Assembly (NCBI GenBank): GCA_030268105.1 | Contig: BSDZ01000116.1 | Coordinates: forward strand, 372,001 to 436,000 | Source of the DNA: Volvox africanus | Lineage: Eukaryota > Chlorophyta > Chlorophyceae > Chlamydomonadales > Volvocaceae | Reading direction: 5' to 3' | DNA length: 64,000 nt | Shown here: piece by piece, positions 11,331 to 23,692 of the stretch | How positions within the stretch are numbered: position 1 is the stretch's first letter | How the letters are laid out: each line of letters starts with the position of its first letter | The notes under the pieces: model-generated | Databases searched by the model: none | Told to the model about the DNA's origin: nothing | The model's input: only the letters and a program-made list of their open reading frames with translations | Translations under genes and position numbers: made by a program

Positions 11331-13614
11331 GAGTTCGTTGAGGGTAGCTCCGGGCAAAAAGACACATGTATGGCTCCAGGGAACCACATGAAACTTGATG
11401 AACAAACGAGGCTTACTGGGCCATATCGTGACCCCCCTTAAATCACTGCTGGGACACTCCCAACGGCACGGACCAAGGGAGCTTTCGTTTATTTGCATGG
11501 AAATCAATAAACGGCTGCATACCCTCCTTCCACCAAATCCAATCCAGATCACGCACAATGTTATCAATGCCGCCCCTTGGGAGAATACATCATCCCCAGC
11601 TTAGCATGTGTACTCGGGTAACGGGGATAGTAGAAAGCAAAGCGGTACTGCTAGCTGTTGAACAGCTCATTATCACCCATGAAGCAGTGACATTGATACC
11701 CGGCGTCCACGAAAACCCACTAAGCCTCCATCCGCACACTTGCGCAGCCGAAGCTAGCACAAGTTGACAGCAAGCCGAGTGAAATTTCGACCCGCACAGA
11801 CAGGCCAGCCCTTGAGGCCAAGCGTGCCAATCTCCAGTTGAGCAGATGCATAAAACCGCGCAAAACTCAGATATCGCCAGAACCCCAGCCGGGTGCGCTC
11901 ACCATGCAGCGATAAATCCATTTCCCCCGTTCACCACCGCATAACGCATGCATGCACATGCCCCTTCCTGTCAGGACCCACCGCAACACAGTGGTATGAC
12001 CGCCTGCCCGTGCAAGCGCATTTCTCTAAAGACAGCCCTGTGTTCGGACTGCACTACAGCTTGCAGGGCGCGCCTGGCGACTGCTGCTGGGCGGGAGGGC
12101 TGTACCAGCCCCAGATATCTGGTGACTGCTGCTGAACCAGCCCTAGCTATCTGGTGACATGTACTTGGTGACCTGCGACGGACGCGCCAGTATAGGGACG
12201 GAAAGGCTGTGTTGAGCAGCAGTGAGGTCGCAAGCGGATCCTTACAATACCAAAGACATAGCGACTGTCCAGGAAGGTAAAATGTAGCTCCGGCGGAGTG
12301 CGCCAGCACGGGACTGGAGCATCTGGGTTGTATGTTGGACAAGCTGGATAGGGGTACAGGCTACACCGCGCGCAGCTGGGCTAAGGTATTTAGACGGAAA
12401 CGTGGCGGGCAGGTGATAGCGACGTGCGGAATAAGGGCAGAGCAGCGGCCGCGTTGAAATTTGCACTAGCAGGCTCGCTTTGCAGATGCTTGTTTACATC
12501 CGCGCACATGCAGCCGTTTTGCCTTTGCTTTCCTCACGTGATCCCTGACTGACTTACCCTTACAACAAAGGTCCATCCCTCCGCACCTTAATCAGAGATC
12601 CCAGGTCCCGTACCTGTGGGCTCGCCACTCTCCAAGGCTGTGAGTCCCTCGCTCATGACTCGAACAGGCGCTGTGTTGGTGAGGGCCTCGCTCGAGCAAG
12701 TCTCCGCAAAAAGTGAAGAAAACAGAAATCCCCTCAGTCTAGGACACGATCTCGCCACCAGCTTCTTGATTTCGGATCCAAGTTGCAAAATGCCACCGAC
12801 ACGCCTGATGCGTGGCTTTGAAGCGGTTGCGGCTTACCAATGGGAGAATAAGGTGCTAACTGGCGACAAATTCAAGGTTGGAGAGAGAGAAAAAGAGGGA
12901 GAAGAAGAGAGTGGGGATAAGGCAGCTGGGCGGAGGGCGGGTGTGGGAGGGGGCAGGGCGGGGATTCAGCTTGGACGAGGGCTTGTTCGTTCGTTCTAGG
13001 GGTGCAAGCACCATACCTTCGACCTAATAAGCACCACCATACGAAGCACTGTTCTCTGTACGAAAATGCTTTGCTCGCCAGCCAGCTTGACCGGCCCCTG
13101 CATGGCGCATCATCTGCATAGGCTGTCTTTGGCATCGTCAACAAGAATACCACCAAAGCTGCGAATTTAAATTCAACAGGGCGACGGCCGCTGTTGGAAT
13201 TCCACAAACTCCGCCCAGGGTCTTCAGACTTCCGGAGTGCGGCGATCACAAAAAGGTACGTCAGCGCGCTTACGCATGTACACACGGACGGACCCAGAGG
13301 TCCCTGTTCGGACCCCTGCACGGACTCGACAACTTGGTACCTGCCAAGGTGCTGCTTACGGTTGCGTGGCTGACAGACGCATTTCATTTGTACAAGGCCT
13401 ACGTGCAGGCAAAGGAACCGCGTTGCCACCCTGCGCAGTACCTCGGTGGCGTTGGTTTCCATAAAAACATTATCAGCAGCTGTTGCTCCTATACGTGCTC
13501 GTATTGATTGCTGTGTGATATGTATGTACCAGTTCAACAATTCAAGAACCCTATCTAGCATTCATTACTGCAACGTAAAGTTCTCTCGATATGATGAAAT
13601 GTTTTAAGATTATA
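11331..13614. other. Non-repeat stretch without a supported gene
   Basis: This is mixed-composition sequence with purine-rich tracts (12880-12960, GAGAGAG and GGGCGGG). The longest frame (12872-13561, minus, 229 residues) has no recognisable domain and ends in low-complexity proline/leucine. A short imperfect repeat with CTGGTGACTGCTGCTG lies at about 12075-12140. No RNA gene was recognised. Confidence 0.5.
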
Positions 13615-14070
13615 AGACGGTTGGTCGGTCATGTATCAAAGCCTACCGCGTCTGACTTCCTGCGGTGGTAGCTATGGAAACGCCTGGCAGTTGCACACAA
13701 ATTCTTGATTCAGGGAACTAAAGAAAATAAGTTCGAGACGAAAAGGCAAATAAAATTGTTCGATGCTCTTACGAGCAAGCCCATCGATGAAGCTGTCACG
13801 TCGAGAAGCGCGATGGATCAACGGTGAACTGACAAGACTGCCAAAGCTCCCAAACCAACGATTTGATTGCATTTGCATAGTTGTAAAAACTAAATAATGG
13901 TTAAGTATATATGATTTCTTCGGGAAATTGTTAAATCCGAACCGTAATTGTGTTGCTATTGCTTCATAAACGCGTGAGTGCAGCGGTTGATCAAGGAATC
14001 GGGGAGGTCCCTAAAACCCTAAGTCCACATCTACGAACAGGCACCTTGAACACACAGATTAAAATTCCGT
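13615..14070. repeat. Repeat R3, copy 1
   Basis: About 450 bp match 48070-48520 in the same orientation with moderate divergence. Within it a frame on the plus strand (about 13735-13830) encodes KRQIKLFDALTSKPIDEAV and is also present in the second copy. Here it is broken by an insertion in GATCAACGGTGAACTGAC. Confidence 0.7.
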
Positions 14071-14656
14071 CGCTGTAACTTACATGGTATAAAAGGTGAC
14101 AACATATCTACATCAAGCAACCTACGGCTTTTTCCAAGCGCAATTTCCAAAGATGACGTTTTCCCCCTGGATATAGGATCTATCTGGATGAAGCAGCTGC
14201 CAAAGCGGCTTTGGCCGGGACATGTTGTCCCTGTGCGTTGGGTGATGGTATGCGACGGCGTTTAAAACTTTTTTTCTCAAGATCATGATGGTGACAATAT
14301 TTACAATGATGATGGTGGTGGTGATGCAACGGCTGATATTACACTAAGATGTCGTGATGCGTGATTGATGGCGTATGGGCAGGAGCAGGCGTATGGGCAG
14401 GAGCAAATCCAACACGCGGTGGGGTGAGCCGAAACGGCAGTTCACTGCTTGCCGCTGATTCCCTAAAACGGGACCGGAGTTGAGCGAACAGCGACCCATC
14501 GTCCCTATGTGTGATGGAACGCCGCTCTCCGTAATGTAAACCAGAGTACTTTTTAGTTTTCCATTTGTCCGTCCGCTCTTCCGTCCGCACATGCATGATT
14601 AGTATGTGACTGAGGGCGCAGAGGCGCGCCATGACTGACAGTTTTGCAGAGTCTCT
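14071..14656. other. Unassigned stretch
   Basis: It contains an ATG/GGT-rich microsatellite-like tract at about 14283-14330 and a short direct repeat (GCGTATGGGCAGGAGCA, twice, 14370-14405). No gene is supported. Confidence 0.5.
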
Positions 14657-14756
14657 TGTAGTATCCTGGGGTATCTACGGGTAGTGTCAAAGATTGGACC
14701 ACCGATGGTCATCTTCCGATCGGGCCTTTGTAGGCTGACACAACAGAGGTACAACA
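14657..14756 (+). repeat. Short (100-bp) alternative LTR, copy T1
   Basis: The 100-bp block TGTAGTATCC...GGTACAACA has TG...CA ends and is followed by AATTGGTATCG-like primer-binding sequence (ATTGGTATCGAGACC, 14757-14771). Matching blocks are at 50094-50193 and 62689-62776. Here it stands head-to-head with the minus-strand LTR of element C, separated by 27 bp. Confidence 0.7.
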
Positions 14757-14783
14757 ATTGGTATCGAGACCCTATCGAGAATT

Positions 14784-15610
14784 TGTTGTACCTTTCCTTC
14801 GTGTTTGCTCATAAGTATCTGCGCGTCTGAAGGCTTTCGACACCGATGTGTGAGCACTTGCAAGTATAGCAAGGCAAGCGCGAGCAAACAGAGACAGCGG
14901 AAGACTTCAAGACAGGAAGAGATATAACTTACAGTCTTACAGATGGAAGCGGTGCAATGGACGTAATCGCCGTCAGCGCCGGAAGCAAGCAATCATCAGT
15001 GTTAAGCGAAGTTCAGGCTTAGCTCGGGCTAAGTAGAATAGCGATTAGCAGTAATAGTCTAGAACACACAAGTGTTCTCCGGTATCAAATGTCTTGTCTT
15101 GCTTAGCCATCCTCGCATCTGTTATACTCGCAGCATCACGTTGTCGTACGGTTCACACTAGGAGGCCGATCCTAAGTGTGACAACCCTACTGTGTATAGG
15201 CAATGTCTACGTATAACAACGTATAAGCCTTTCCGGCATTCGCATGATGCAAGGGTCCGAATAACAATATTCGGTTGCAAGGCATGTATCGCGACGAGTG
15301 TGGCACTCTCAACGTGTGCTGTAATGAAGTAATATTATGTCAAATAATATTACTTATCGTTTCGTAGCACGAGCATAATGCGCACTTCAATGATTCGGGA
15401 TCTTATGCATCCTAGGCGGATTTGCCATGATGCGATGTCGCAATGGATAATGGTGTCATGCCAAATGCATATATAAATGTTTACGAATACATTTATATCA
15501 TGCAAGTTCATTCATATGCAGTGATCATTCATGCGTTCATCAAAATAGCACTTCGCCTTGTAGCGTCGCATTGACCTATGCATCGGCGGGAAATGAACCA
15601 TGGCACAACA
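14784..15610 (-). repeat. 3' LTR of element C
   Basis: The LTR is 827 bp (TGTTGTACC...GCACAACA) and has the family hairpins. The second hairpin has the CCGAATA/TATTCGG pairing that replaces CCGGATA/TATCCGG of element A. Confidence 0.93.
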
Positions 15611-15669
15611 ATTATCCCCCCTCCCGTATGCAGCGTCCTCGCTGCTTCATATAGCATCGACTGCAGGGG

Positions 15670-17220
15670 TCATTGGGCTTGTGTGGCACGTTTGCGGGCT
15701 TCTTCGAGCAGGGGCTTCATGTCCTGAGAGAAGTTGCGTGCCGGTTCCCATGAGTTGTGCTCGCTGGTATACCCTGTCCACTTGACCAAGTACTCGTGTA
15801 CTGTCCGCTTACGTCGGTGTCGGCCCACACGACGCGCGCGATAATCTAACACCCGCGCCACATCGTAAAACTTCTGTTTACCAGCGATCCAGGTCTCGGG
15901 AACTGGTTCGATCGCTGTGGGGGCGTTAGCAGGCTCAGGGACGGGTTCCGTACCACGATAAGGACGGACAAGCGATACGTGAAACGTGGGGTGAATGGTC
16001 ATATCAGCGGGTAATGCAAGCTCCACAGCCACATTCCCAACCATGCGCACGACAGGATACGGACCAATCCAGCGGGGTAAGAGTTTTCCGGATCCGTCGG
16101 CCAAGGAACGCAAGTTCTTGGTGCTTAGCAACACGAGTTGCCCTTCCGAAAACGTCACATCCTGCTTGGATTTGTTGTAGTGCTCCGTCGTTCGTTGCTG
16201 CGCCGCGTCCAAACACGACTTCGCGTCTGTGATTCGGGACATAAAAGACTTGGCAAAGATCTTAGCAGCAGGCACGTTCACTTCCAACTCACGCCACACG
16301 GGTAGCGTGGGATGAAACCCGTAGTTAAGAAAGAACGGACTTTTGCCTGTAGAGCGGTTAACAGCGTTGTTAAGCGCGAATTCTGCCGCAGTCAAATACA
16401 TATCCCAAACGAGGGGTGTGCGACCAGCATAAATGCGCAACATATCACCCAACGTGCGGTTTGTGCGTTCGGTTTGACCATCAGTCTGCAGGTGGTACGC
16501 TGTGCTCAGGTTGACGTGCATGCCAACTAGCTTGCAGAGCGCTTCCCAAAACTTAGACGTGAACTGCCCACCGCGGTCAGAGATCACGTTTTTGGGAACC
16601 CCATGTAACCGAACCACATTGTCAAAAAACAAGCGTGCGGTTTGTTCAGCCGTGCAGGATGATGTGCATGGTGCGAGGTGGACCATCTTAGTCAGGCGAT
16701 CAACCATTACGAACACCGCATCATATCCCCCCTCCGTTTTGGGCAGCGCGACTACGAAGTCAATGGAAACACTTTCCCAAGGCGCATCCGGGACAGGCAA
16801 CGGTTGCAACAACCCATGGCCCTTACCAGACAAAGCCTTATTGTGCTGGCACAGACTGCATGTCTGTACGAAGTTCGCCGCATCGTTAGCCAAACGAGGC
16901 CACCAAAAGGAACGTTGCACCAAGTCAACCAACCGCTTGCTACCAGGGTGTCCTGCTAACGGGTCCTCGTGGAACCGCGCAAGGATGTCGTGGCATAGCG
17001 TGTCGTAGTTCGGAATGACAATTTGCGTAGCTGCACCCTCCGTCCGTAGCCAAAGGCCATTCTGCTTGCAAAGGTATTCTACATTAGCCGGCTCCGAGAA
17101 CCAGGCATCTGCGTTGTAGGCAACCTTCAACTGCTCCGCGAGGTCCGTCGTGATCGGCACCTCCTCGTTATGCGGTCGCACGACGGGCGCTGCCAAAATT
17201 GCAGCATGTAGCGACGGATG
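15670..17220 (-). pseudogene. pol: Element C Pol, integrase and chromodomain part
   Basis: The frame encodes the zinc-binding end of integrase ([14 protein letters not shown], then CSLCQHNKA), the catalytic core ([26 protein letters not shown]), a GPY/F segment (RWIGPYPVVRMVGNV) and a C-terminal chromodomain (EYLVKWTGYTSEHNSWEPA) before a stop at 15670. The chromodomain would steer integration to particular chromatin, as in chromoviruses generally. The frame is cut from RNase H by a TGA at 17221-17223, where other copies have CGA. This copy shows the complete C-terminus that element A lost. Confidence 0.9.
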
Positions 17221-17223
17221 TCA

Positions 17224-18824
17224 ACTGAGAGCATCGGCAATATTCAATTTACCAGAAATGTACTCCCAGGTGCAGTCGAACCTAGCTAGGTATTCCATCC
17301 ACCTAGCCTGACGGCGGTTCAACGTCGGAACGCTTTGCAAAAACGTTAGGGGCTTGTGGTCAGTCTTTAAAGTAAATGGGCGTCCCTCGAGGTAACAGTG
17401 CCATTCCTTTAAAGCATGCAGCACTGCCAGAAGCTCCTGTTCCCCGGTGGTGTAGCGAATCTCCGCACCAGAAAACTTTTTACTCGTGAAGGCAATCGGT
17501 CGCCCTTCCTGTAACAATACAGCGCAGCTTCCAAATATTGAGGCATCAGACACTACCTCAACACGAAACGGCAACGAGTAATCAGGGAATGCAAGGGTGA
17601 CATCTTCGGCAACGGTTCGCTTGAGCTCTTTGAATGCCCGCTGGCATTGCGACGTCCACGACTCGAGTGAAACGAAAACGCCTTTGCGAGTTAAGTTAGT
17701 AAGTGGGGCCACAATGATGGAATATTTTTCAATGAACTTTCGGAAATAATTGGTCAAGCCAAGGAACTTACGCAGCTCCGTGAGGTTCTGAGGCGCGGGC
17801 CAATCACAAACCACGGCGACCTTCCGTGGGTCCATCTTCACACCAGTGGCCGACACAATGTGGCCCAAATATTCCACCTGAGGCTGCGCCCAAAAGCATT
17901 TGGCGCGTTTAGCAAACAATTGCTCCCGCCTCATAACGTCAAGCACAAGCCGAAGATGCTCCAAGTGCTCCTCGCGCGTCTTAGAATAAACCAAGATGTC
18001 ATCCAGGTAGCAAACAACGAACCTGTCGATAAACGGCCTAAACATTCGGTCCATAATACCGAATACCATATACATAGGACCGTATACTGGAAGTGACCGA
18101 AGGGCGTCCGAAAAGCGGTTTTCGGAATATCAGAGGCAGCGATGCGGATCTGATTATAGCCCTGTTGTAAGTCAATCGAGGAAAAATAAGCCGATCCCTT
18201 CAGCTTATCCAACAGGTCGTCAACGCATGGCAAAGGGTAGCGATTTTTCACCGTACTCGCATTCAACCCCCGGTAATCGATGCACATGCGCAAGGTCCCA
18301 TCCTTCTTACCGACAAACAAAATCGGTGCAGAATACGGGGATGTGCTGGGGCATATCATACCCTTCACGAGCACATCCGTCACCTGGCGCTTCACCTCGT
18401 CCAGCTCCAATGGACTCAACCTGTACATTGGCCGGGCCGTAGGCTGCACTCCAGGCATGAGAGGGATTGTGTGATCAAAAGGACGCATAGGTGGTAGGCC
18501 AGGGATATCTTTAAAGACGTCCTCATACTGCGACAGTAGGGCCTCAACCTCAGGATCTACAGAAATCTGCGCGGTGGTGGCACTGCAGCCCACCCGCGGC
18601 CTCAAAAGCAGTCCGTGGGCACCCTTCCGTAAGAAACGGACGGCTTCCTTACACCCGACTAGCTCTGGTTTGATTCGCGCGGCCATTGTGGTCACAGCGA
18701 AATTAACCATAGGCACCGCCTCAGCTTCGCCCTCCTTTTGTTGTGACATGTTCGAACGACAGGAAAGGTACCTTAATCGACAGAGTACCCTTGCACATAT
18801 GCAGGGTTGCGGTCTCCATGTCAA
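17224..18824 (-). pseudogene. pol: Element C Pol, RT and RNase H part (rearranged)
   Basis: The segment carries RT motifs IDYRGLN and [15 protein letters not shown] on one side, and YLDDILVYS and RNase H motifs on the other. Around 18050-18075 about 45 bp of the normal RT (the [13 protein letters not shown] region) is replaced by a short unrelated filler, which breaks the frame between the fingers and the YLDD motif. The enzyme cannot be functional as it stands. An ATG frame start MSQQKEGE lies at the upstream end, as in D, E and F. Confidence 0.88.
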
Positions 18825-19560
18825 TGCGCGCGCGGTACTGTCGTAATGTTGAAGACCCCATTATGTACGGTGCAGTCTCTGCTAAGCCCTGCGGCCGGGT
18901 CACAACACGCAAAGGGCCTAACGATAGGCTAAGGGTAATCCTGCCCACGATGGGATGCTTACCCCCGTCAGCAAGGGTAACCTGTGGACAATCGGACGAC
19001 TCTGGGGTCAACCCCAGCGCATTCACCTCTGCGACAGAGATGAAGTCGTCGCTGGCACCGGTGTCAACAAGTGCCTTCAGAGTACGGCCATTCAAACCGA
19101 TCTGAACCACTGGGACACGGTTATCTACGAGCGACTGCCCAGCAGATAACGTCAGTGCACTTAGGGCGGGTCCGCAACCTACGGCACCCTCATCAGGAGC
19201 TTCGTACCAAACGTCAACCGAGTAGGATGTCCCTGGCCACGGAGCCAGCATACCCTCCCGATCCACACCATTAAACAAAACGGTGTCCAGCTCGAACCGG
19301 TGGACACACCGCATACCCCTTAATGATGCCTCTGCCTTGCGCCGACAGAAAGCAGGGAGTAACACACATGCCGCGGTGCCTGGATATTGACGCCTACATC
19401 TCCTGTAAACGGCCAACTGTTCCGACATCTCACGCAGAGATGAGGGGATGAACAAAACCACGTGGTTAGACAGATTGATAGACGACAGGGGACGGCGAGG
19501 TGTAAACAAATTACACACGGATCGAAGCAGAGAAGTCCCGTGCGTCCGTCAAGCGTCGCG
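18721..19560 (-). pseudogene. pol: Element C protease region
   Basis: This is the segment between gag and RT. It includes the aspartic protease motif [20 protein letters not shown]. It ends with the frame VTTKGGRS stop, overlapping the ATG of the next frame, as in D, E and F. A small deletion near 19520-19560 separates it from gag. A 12-bp loss near 18890 removes the residues YVLQ present in D. Confidence 0.85.
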
Positions 19561-19641
19561 TGATGACTCGCTCAATGTGTCCAAGTACGCAAGGCAACAA
19601 TGCCTTCACGGCTGGCCGTAAGGATGACCACCGAGCACGTG

Positions 19642-20290
19642 TTAGTTCAGAAATCCCGGGCGGTGCCCCCTCCGCAGGAACCCGGGCAAGCCCCTATTTC
19701 GGCTGAGGTACAAACGGCGGTCGTAACGGGCAATCCTTCGTAGGATGACTTTCCGTGCACCGTAGACAAACATTGGCCGCTTTCCAATGCTCAAACTTGG
19801 AACGATTGCAATTCCATTTTGGCATAAACGAGTCATCTGTGCAAGTCCGCTTTGCATTGGGATCAGAACACTGTGCGGCTGCTGATTACGGTGCGCCCCC
19901 ACGCTTCCTGCTTTTAGCTGGATCCGACCTCGGACATGCTCCTCCTGACCCGCGGACACCCGAGCTAGCGCCCCCGCGCGCCTTGTGTTGCCGGTTGCTG
20001 CATCGCGTCGCGGCAGTAGGAGCGGGGCGGGTCGCTCCAAGTTCCTGGTCTAGAGTTACAGCTTCCCCAAGCGGATCCTCAGGGATGGCGTCGTGCCCTC
20101 GCGCTTCAGGTAACGGCAGAACCCGTGGTCCAGCAGTGTTGTCCATATTCGTATTAACGACAGTACTCTTGTGAAGATTCAGTAAACTCAGCAAGTACTT
20201 ACCCAGCTGAGTCCTGATCTCCGTAGTTTGGGCAATGATAGTTGCCAACTGGTCCGGACGAAAGCCGGTCTCAGTCGCCGCGGCAAGCAA
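19642..20290 (-). pseudogene. gag: Element C gag with two intron-like segments missing
   Basis: The frame runs from a leader segment (LLAAATETGFRPDQ) straight into gag codons (STVVNTNMDN), then from DAIPE into DPLGEAVTL. The first junction is 20157/20158 and the second 20077/20078. Relative to D, the missing pieces are 256 bp and 603 bp. Each starts with GT and ends with AG in the sense direction, and the joins keep the protein frame open. This looks like a re-inserted spliced RNA. The 3' end of the frame is decayed (stop at 19886, then a zinc-knuckle part in another frame). Confidence 0.85.
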
Positions 20291-20535
20291 TGCCGGTGCA
20301 CTGAGATTACCTGCGACTCAGAGCGTACACTTACACAACAAGTGCAGCAATCTAAACAAAGCAATCAAGCGATTACAAACCGGAGGCGGCGTCCTCCAAA
20401 ACGGCGCGGCCTAGGTCATCAGCGAAAGTATCTAGCGGTCCTTGTGGTTCGTCGCTGGAACTCGCCATAGAAAGAGCCTACTTCCGATTAGACAAAGAGA
20501 GACAGTTAGGCAACGAACCTGTCTCGATACCAATT

Positions 20536-21358
20536 TGTTGTACCTCTTCTTCGTGTTTGCTCATAAGTATCTGTGCATCTGAAGGCTTTCGACACCGATG
20601 CGCGAGCACTTGCAAGTACAGCAAGGCAAGCGTGAGCAAACAGAGACAGCGGAAGACTTCAAGACAAGAAGAGATATAACTTACAGTCTTACCGATGGAA
20701 GCGGTGCAATGGACGTAATCGCCGTCAGCGCCGGAAGCAAGCAATCATCAGTGTTAAGCGAAGTTCAGGCTTAGCTCGGGCTAAGTAGAATAGCGATTAG
20801 CAGTAATAATGTAGAACACACGAGTGTTCTCCGGTATCGAATGTCTTGTCTTGCTTAGCCGTCCTTGCATCTGTTATACTCGCAGCATCGCGATGACGGT
20901 TCACACTAGGAGGCCGATCCTAAGTGTGACAACCCTACTGTGTATAGGCAATGTCTACGTATAACAACGTATAAGCCTTTCCGGCATTCGCATGATGCAA
21001 GGGTCTGAATAACGATATTCGGTTGCAAGGCATGTATCGCGACGAGTGTGGCGCTCTCAACGTGTGCTGTAATGAAGTAATATTATATCAGATAATATTA
21101 CTTATCGTTTCGTAGCACGAGCATAATGCGCACTTCAATGATTCGGGATCTTATGCATCCTAGGCGGATTTGCCATGATGCGATGTCGCGATGGATAATG
21201 GTGTCATGCCAAATGCATATATAAATGTTTACGAATACATTTATATCATGCAAGGTCATTCATATGCAGTGTTCGCTCATGCGTTCATCAAAATAGCACT
21301 TCGCCTTGTAGCGTCGCATCGACCTACGCATCGGCGGGAAACGAACCGTGGCACAACA
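20536..21358 (-). repeat. 5' LTR of element C
   Basis: The LTR is 823 bp (TGTTGTACC...GCACAACA) and clearly diverged from the partner at 14784. Right of it unique sequence begins with TCTCC. Confidence 0.93.
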
Positions 21359-23692
21359 TCTCTCCACATCATTTCTTTTAATCCTCTGTTCATCTGGGTA
21401 CTGAAGGTCTGGATGGAGGATAATGTTTTCATCCATTGGGGGTTCTGATAACCAAGCCAATGCTTTATGGATGTGCGTGTATTGATGTGGCCTTGGCAAA
21501 GCGCTGTGGGATGGTGTGGAGTGTGCGGGGTGGGGTGTACGGTGTGGGGATCTGAAACTTGAGATAGAGGAATCGCCTTGCACGTATGTGTGTGTGTGTA
21601 GCCTCGGACTGAAGGCTATCTGTTGAATTAGATAAGTAAAGTACAAGTACGAACAGTAATAAACAAATGTCAGGGAGTATGTATACCGGTCGAAGTATGC
21701 GTCAGGATTTCAGTGCATGTCGTTGGGGTATTGGACGTCAGCATGAGATATATACGATCGAGATTGAGCGAGCCTCATGTGGTGGAGATTTTCCAGCGTC
21801 ATATGCACTATAGGTTGCTGTTGTCAATTATCGTTGCGCTTTGGATCGTTAATAACAAAAACCCAGTTGCTAATAATCGCTGAGGACATTGGGGTGGGTG
21901 GGGTGGGAGAGAGAAAAGATGTCAGTCGCTGAATGCAGGATGGATTAGGGCAGCAGTTGCAAGTGACGTCTCCCTTTTCCTTATAAATGCTCAGGAAAGC
22001 TTCTAAGGGAGCGGTGAATATTTCTTTTATTATAAATATATTTTATTTTTGTGATCGTGAAGTGCATCGTAAGTCCCATTCGCATCTGCAGGCAGGCAAA
22101 CTCGGGTGGGACATCTGTACGGATATGTTAAGTACGATAGTGTTGAGCCAGGAATTAAGGGCGACATCAGGTTGGCCTTAAGGAAGCAAGGGCTCTTTGC
22201 GATCAGAGCCTGTCGACGCAAATGCGAATTGACTTCTGATGCAATGCGCTTTCGATTGTGTATGTACCTGTATTGTATTACTATATAGCTTGGTGCCGAG
22301 GAAACAGAATCTGATTCGTTCAGATGGACACCATGAAGAGGAACAAATTGCCTCGCAAAGGTTTACATTGTAGCCGTGTATACACGTATACACGAGTGAT
22401 ACGAGCATATCAACCGTCCACCTGTCGGTTACTCACAACACAATTCAATAATTGTTACTCGTACACACGCCATCCTTCTTCCCTCTCCTCAGCTGCCTGA
22501 GTCACCGCCGCCTCCAGCAAGAAAGACATGACTGGCCAATCATTTAGATGTGCCAAAGCACATTCGCATTTATGACGCACTCGCGCTTAGAGGAGCCAAG
22601 ATACTTGCGCAGCATGCTACACAGTGTGTGCCGTAAAAAAGATATTTTACGTTTTCAAAGGAGTAAGCAGCTTCTGAACAAAGCTCTAATCCGTTTCGAA
22701 GACAATGTAACCGCGGTGCACTAGATAATGCAAAATGACAACCACGCCTCAATGTACAATACGTACAACGTACAAAAAGGTCTCAGATATGCCTTGTCGA
22801 TCGATCAGTAACGTTGCACATGTTTTGAAACTGCAAAAGAGTCTTGATTCGGAGCTTGTAATGACGAGGCTAAAGCAACTGCCATGACAATTTGGAGGGA
22901 GACGTCGAGCTTTGAAACGCCTCGTAGGGTTGCATAATAACATTGAAGTAATAGAAGGCATATAAAATATTAGTCCACTAATAACTACGACTCTTGACTA
23001 GACCACGCCCAGTAGAGCAGCGCAGAGCTTTCATTTTTAATATAAATTTTAAATATTTTTTATTCCAAAGTGCTTATATCCCTTAGGGCTTTTGATCATT
23101 GTTCCTGATTGAAGCAAAGTAATGCGTCATAAAATGGACCGATAACAACACCGGTATTTTTGTAAAAATGCCCCAAGTTTATTAAATCAAATAATTAGAA
23201 CTTAACATTTTACTATTGACAGAATGGAAAACAACAGTTACCCCGGTGATGGTGGTTGATGATCACTACAAACTCTTAGGGGCTCGTAAGGCCCCGGACG
23301 AGCCTATAACAAGAGGAGGCTCAGAGGGCTGCGCGAGCTAGTCGTACGATGAGATGAGATTAAATAACGTGGAATAAGAGTAGCTAAATAATTAATCAAA
23401 ACAGGGAAAACGCAGAGAGAGGTGTTCAGCAGTGCCAAGTTAAGCCATGCCCACATTCAAGTTCGATGTTGGATAATGATATTGATCGGTCTGTATATGC
23501 CGCTGTGCAGCGGCCATGCACGGAAAGAAATTAAGATGGTGGCATCAGCCATCACCAAAGTTGCACACATGCCTTGCCGCCTGCCTCGTTCCTTAAAGCA
23601 ATACCTACCCTCGTATAACTGCAAGGATACATCGGCCGTCGCGCAAGGGCACACTGATCATGGGACTACGATTTTAGGCGGGGGAGGGATAT
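21359..23692. other. Unique AT-rich stretch without a supported gene
   Basis: There are no long frames and no similarity to the repeats, except that GGGACTACGATTTTAGGCGG before 23685 also occurs at 37931. A GT-rich tract is at about 21584-21600. AT-rich runs occur at 22020-22050 and 23035-23065. A peptide on the minus strand at 21360-21640 has no recognised domain. Confidence 0.5.

Larger units (their letters stand above)
14784..21358 (-). mobile_element. Element C: decayed Ty3/gypsy chromovirus
   Basis: This is an LTR-to-LTR element of 6575 bp on the minus strand, with LTRs 14784-15610 and 20536-21358. The LTRs differ at many positions, so it is older than A and D. Pol is broken by a CGA-to-TGA stop (17221-17223), a rearrangement at about 18050 and a frameshift before RT. 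Gag lacks two segments with exact GT-AG borders. No clean duplication flanks the two LTRs themselves. If the left end is taken at T1 (14657), the flanks are TCTCT and TCTCC, a one-mismatch duplication. Confidence 0.9.

Noticed and set aside
12872..13561. 229-residue frame on the minus strand
   Set aside because: It has no recognisable domain, a low-complexity C-terminus and no splice or start context. Its length alone is not convincing in GC-rich sequence.
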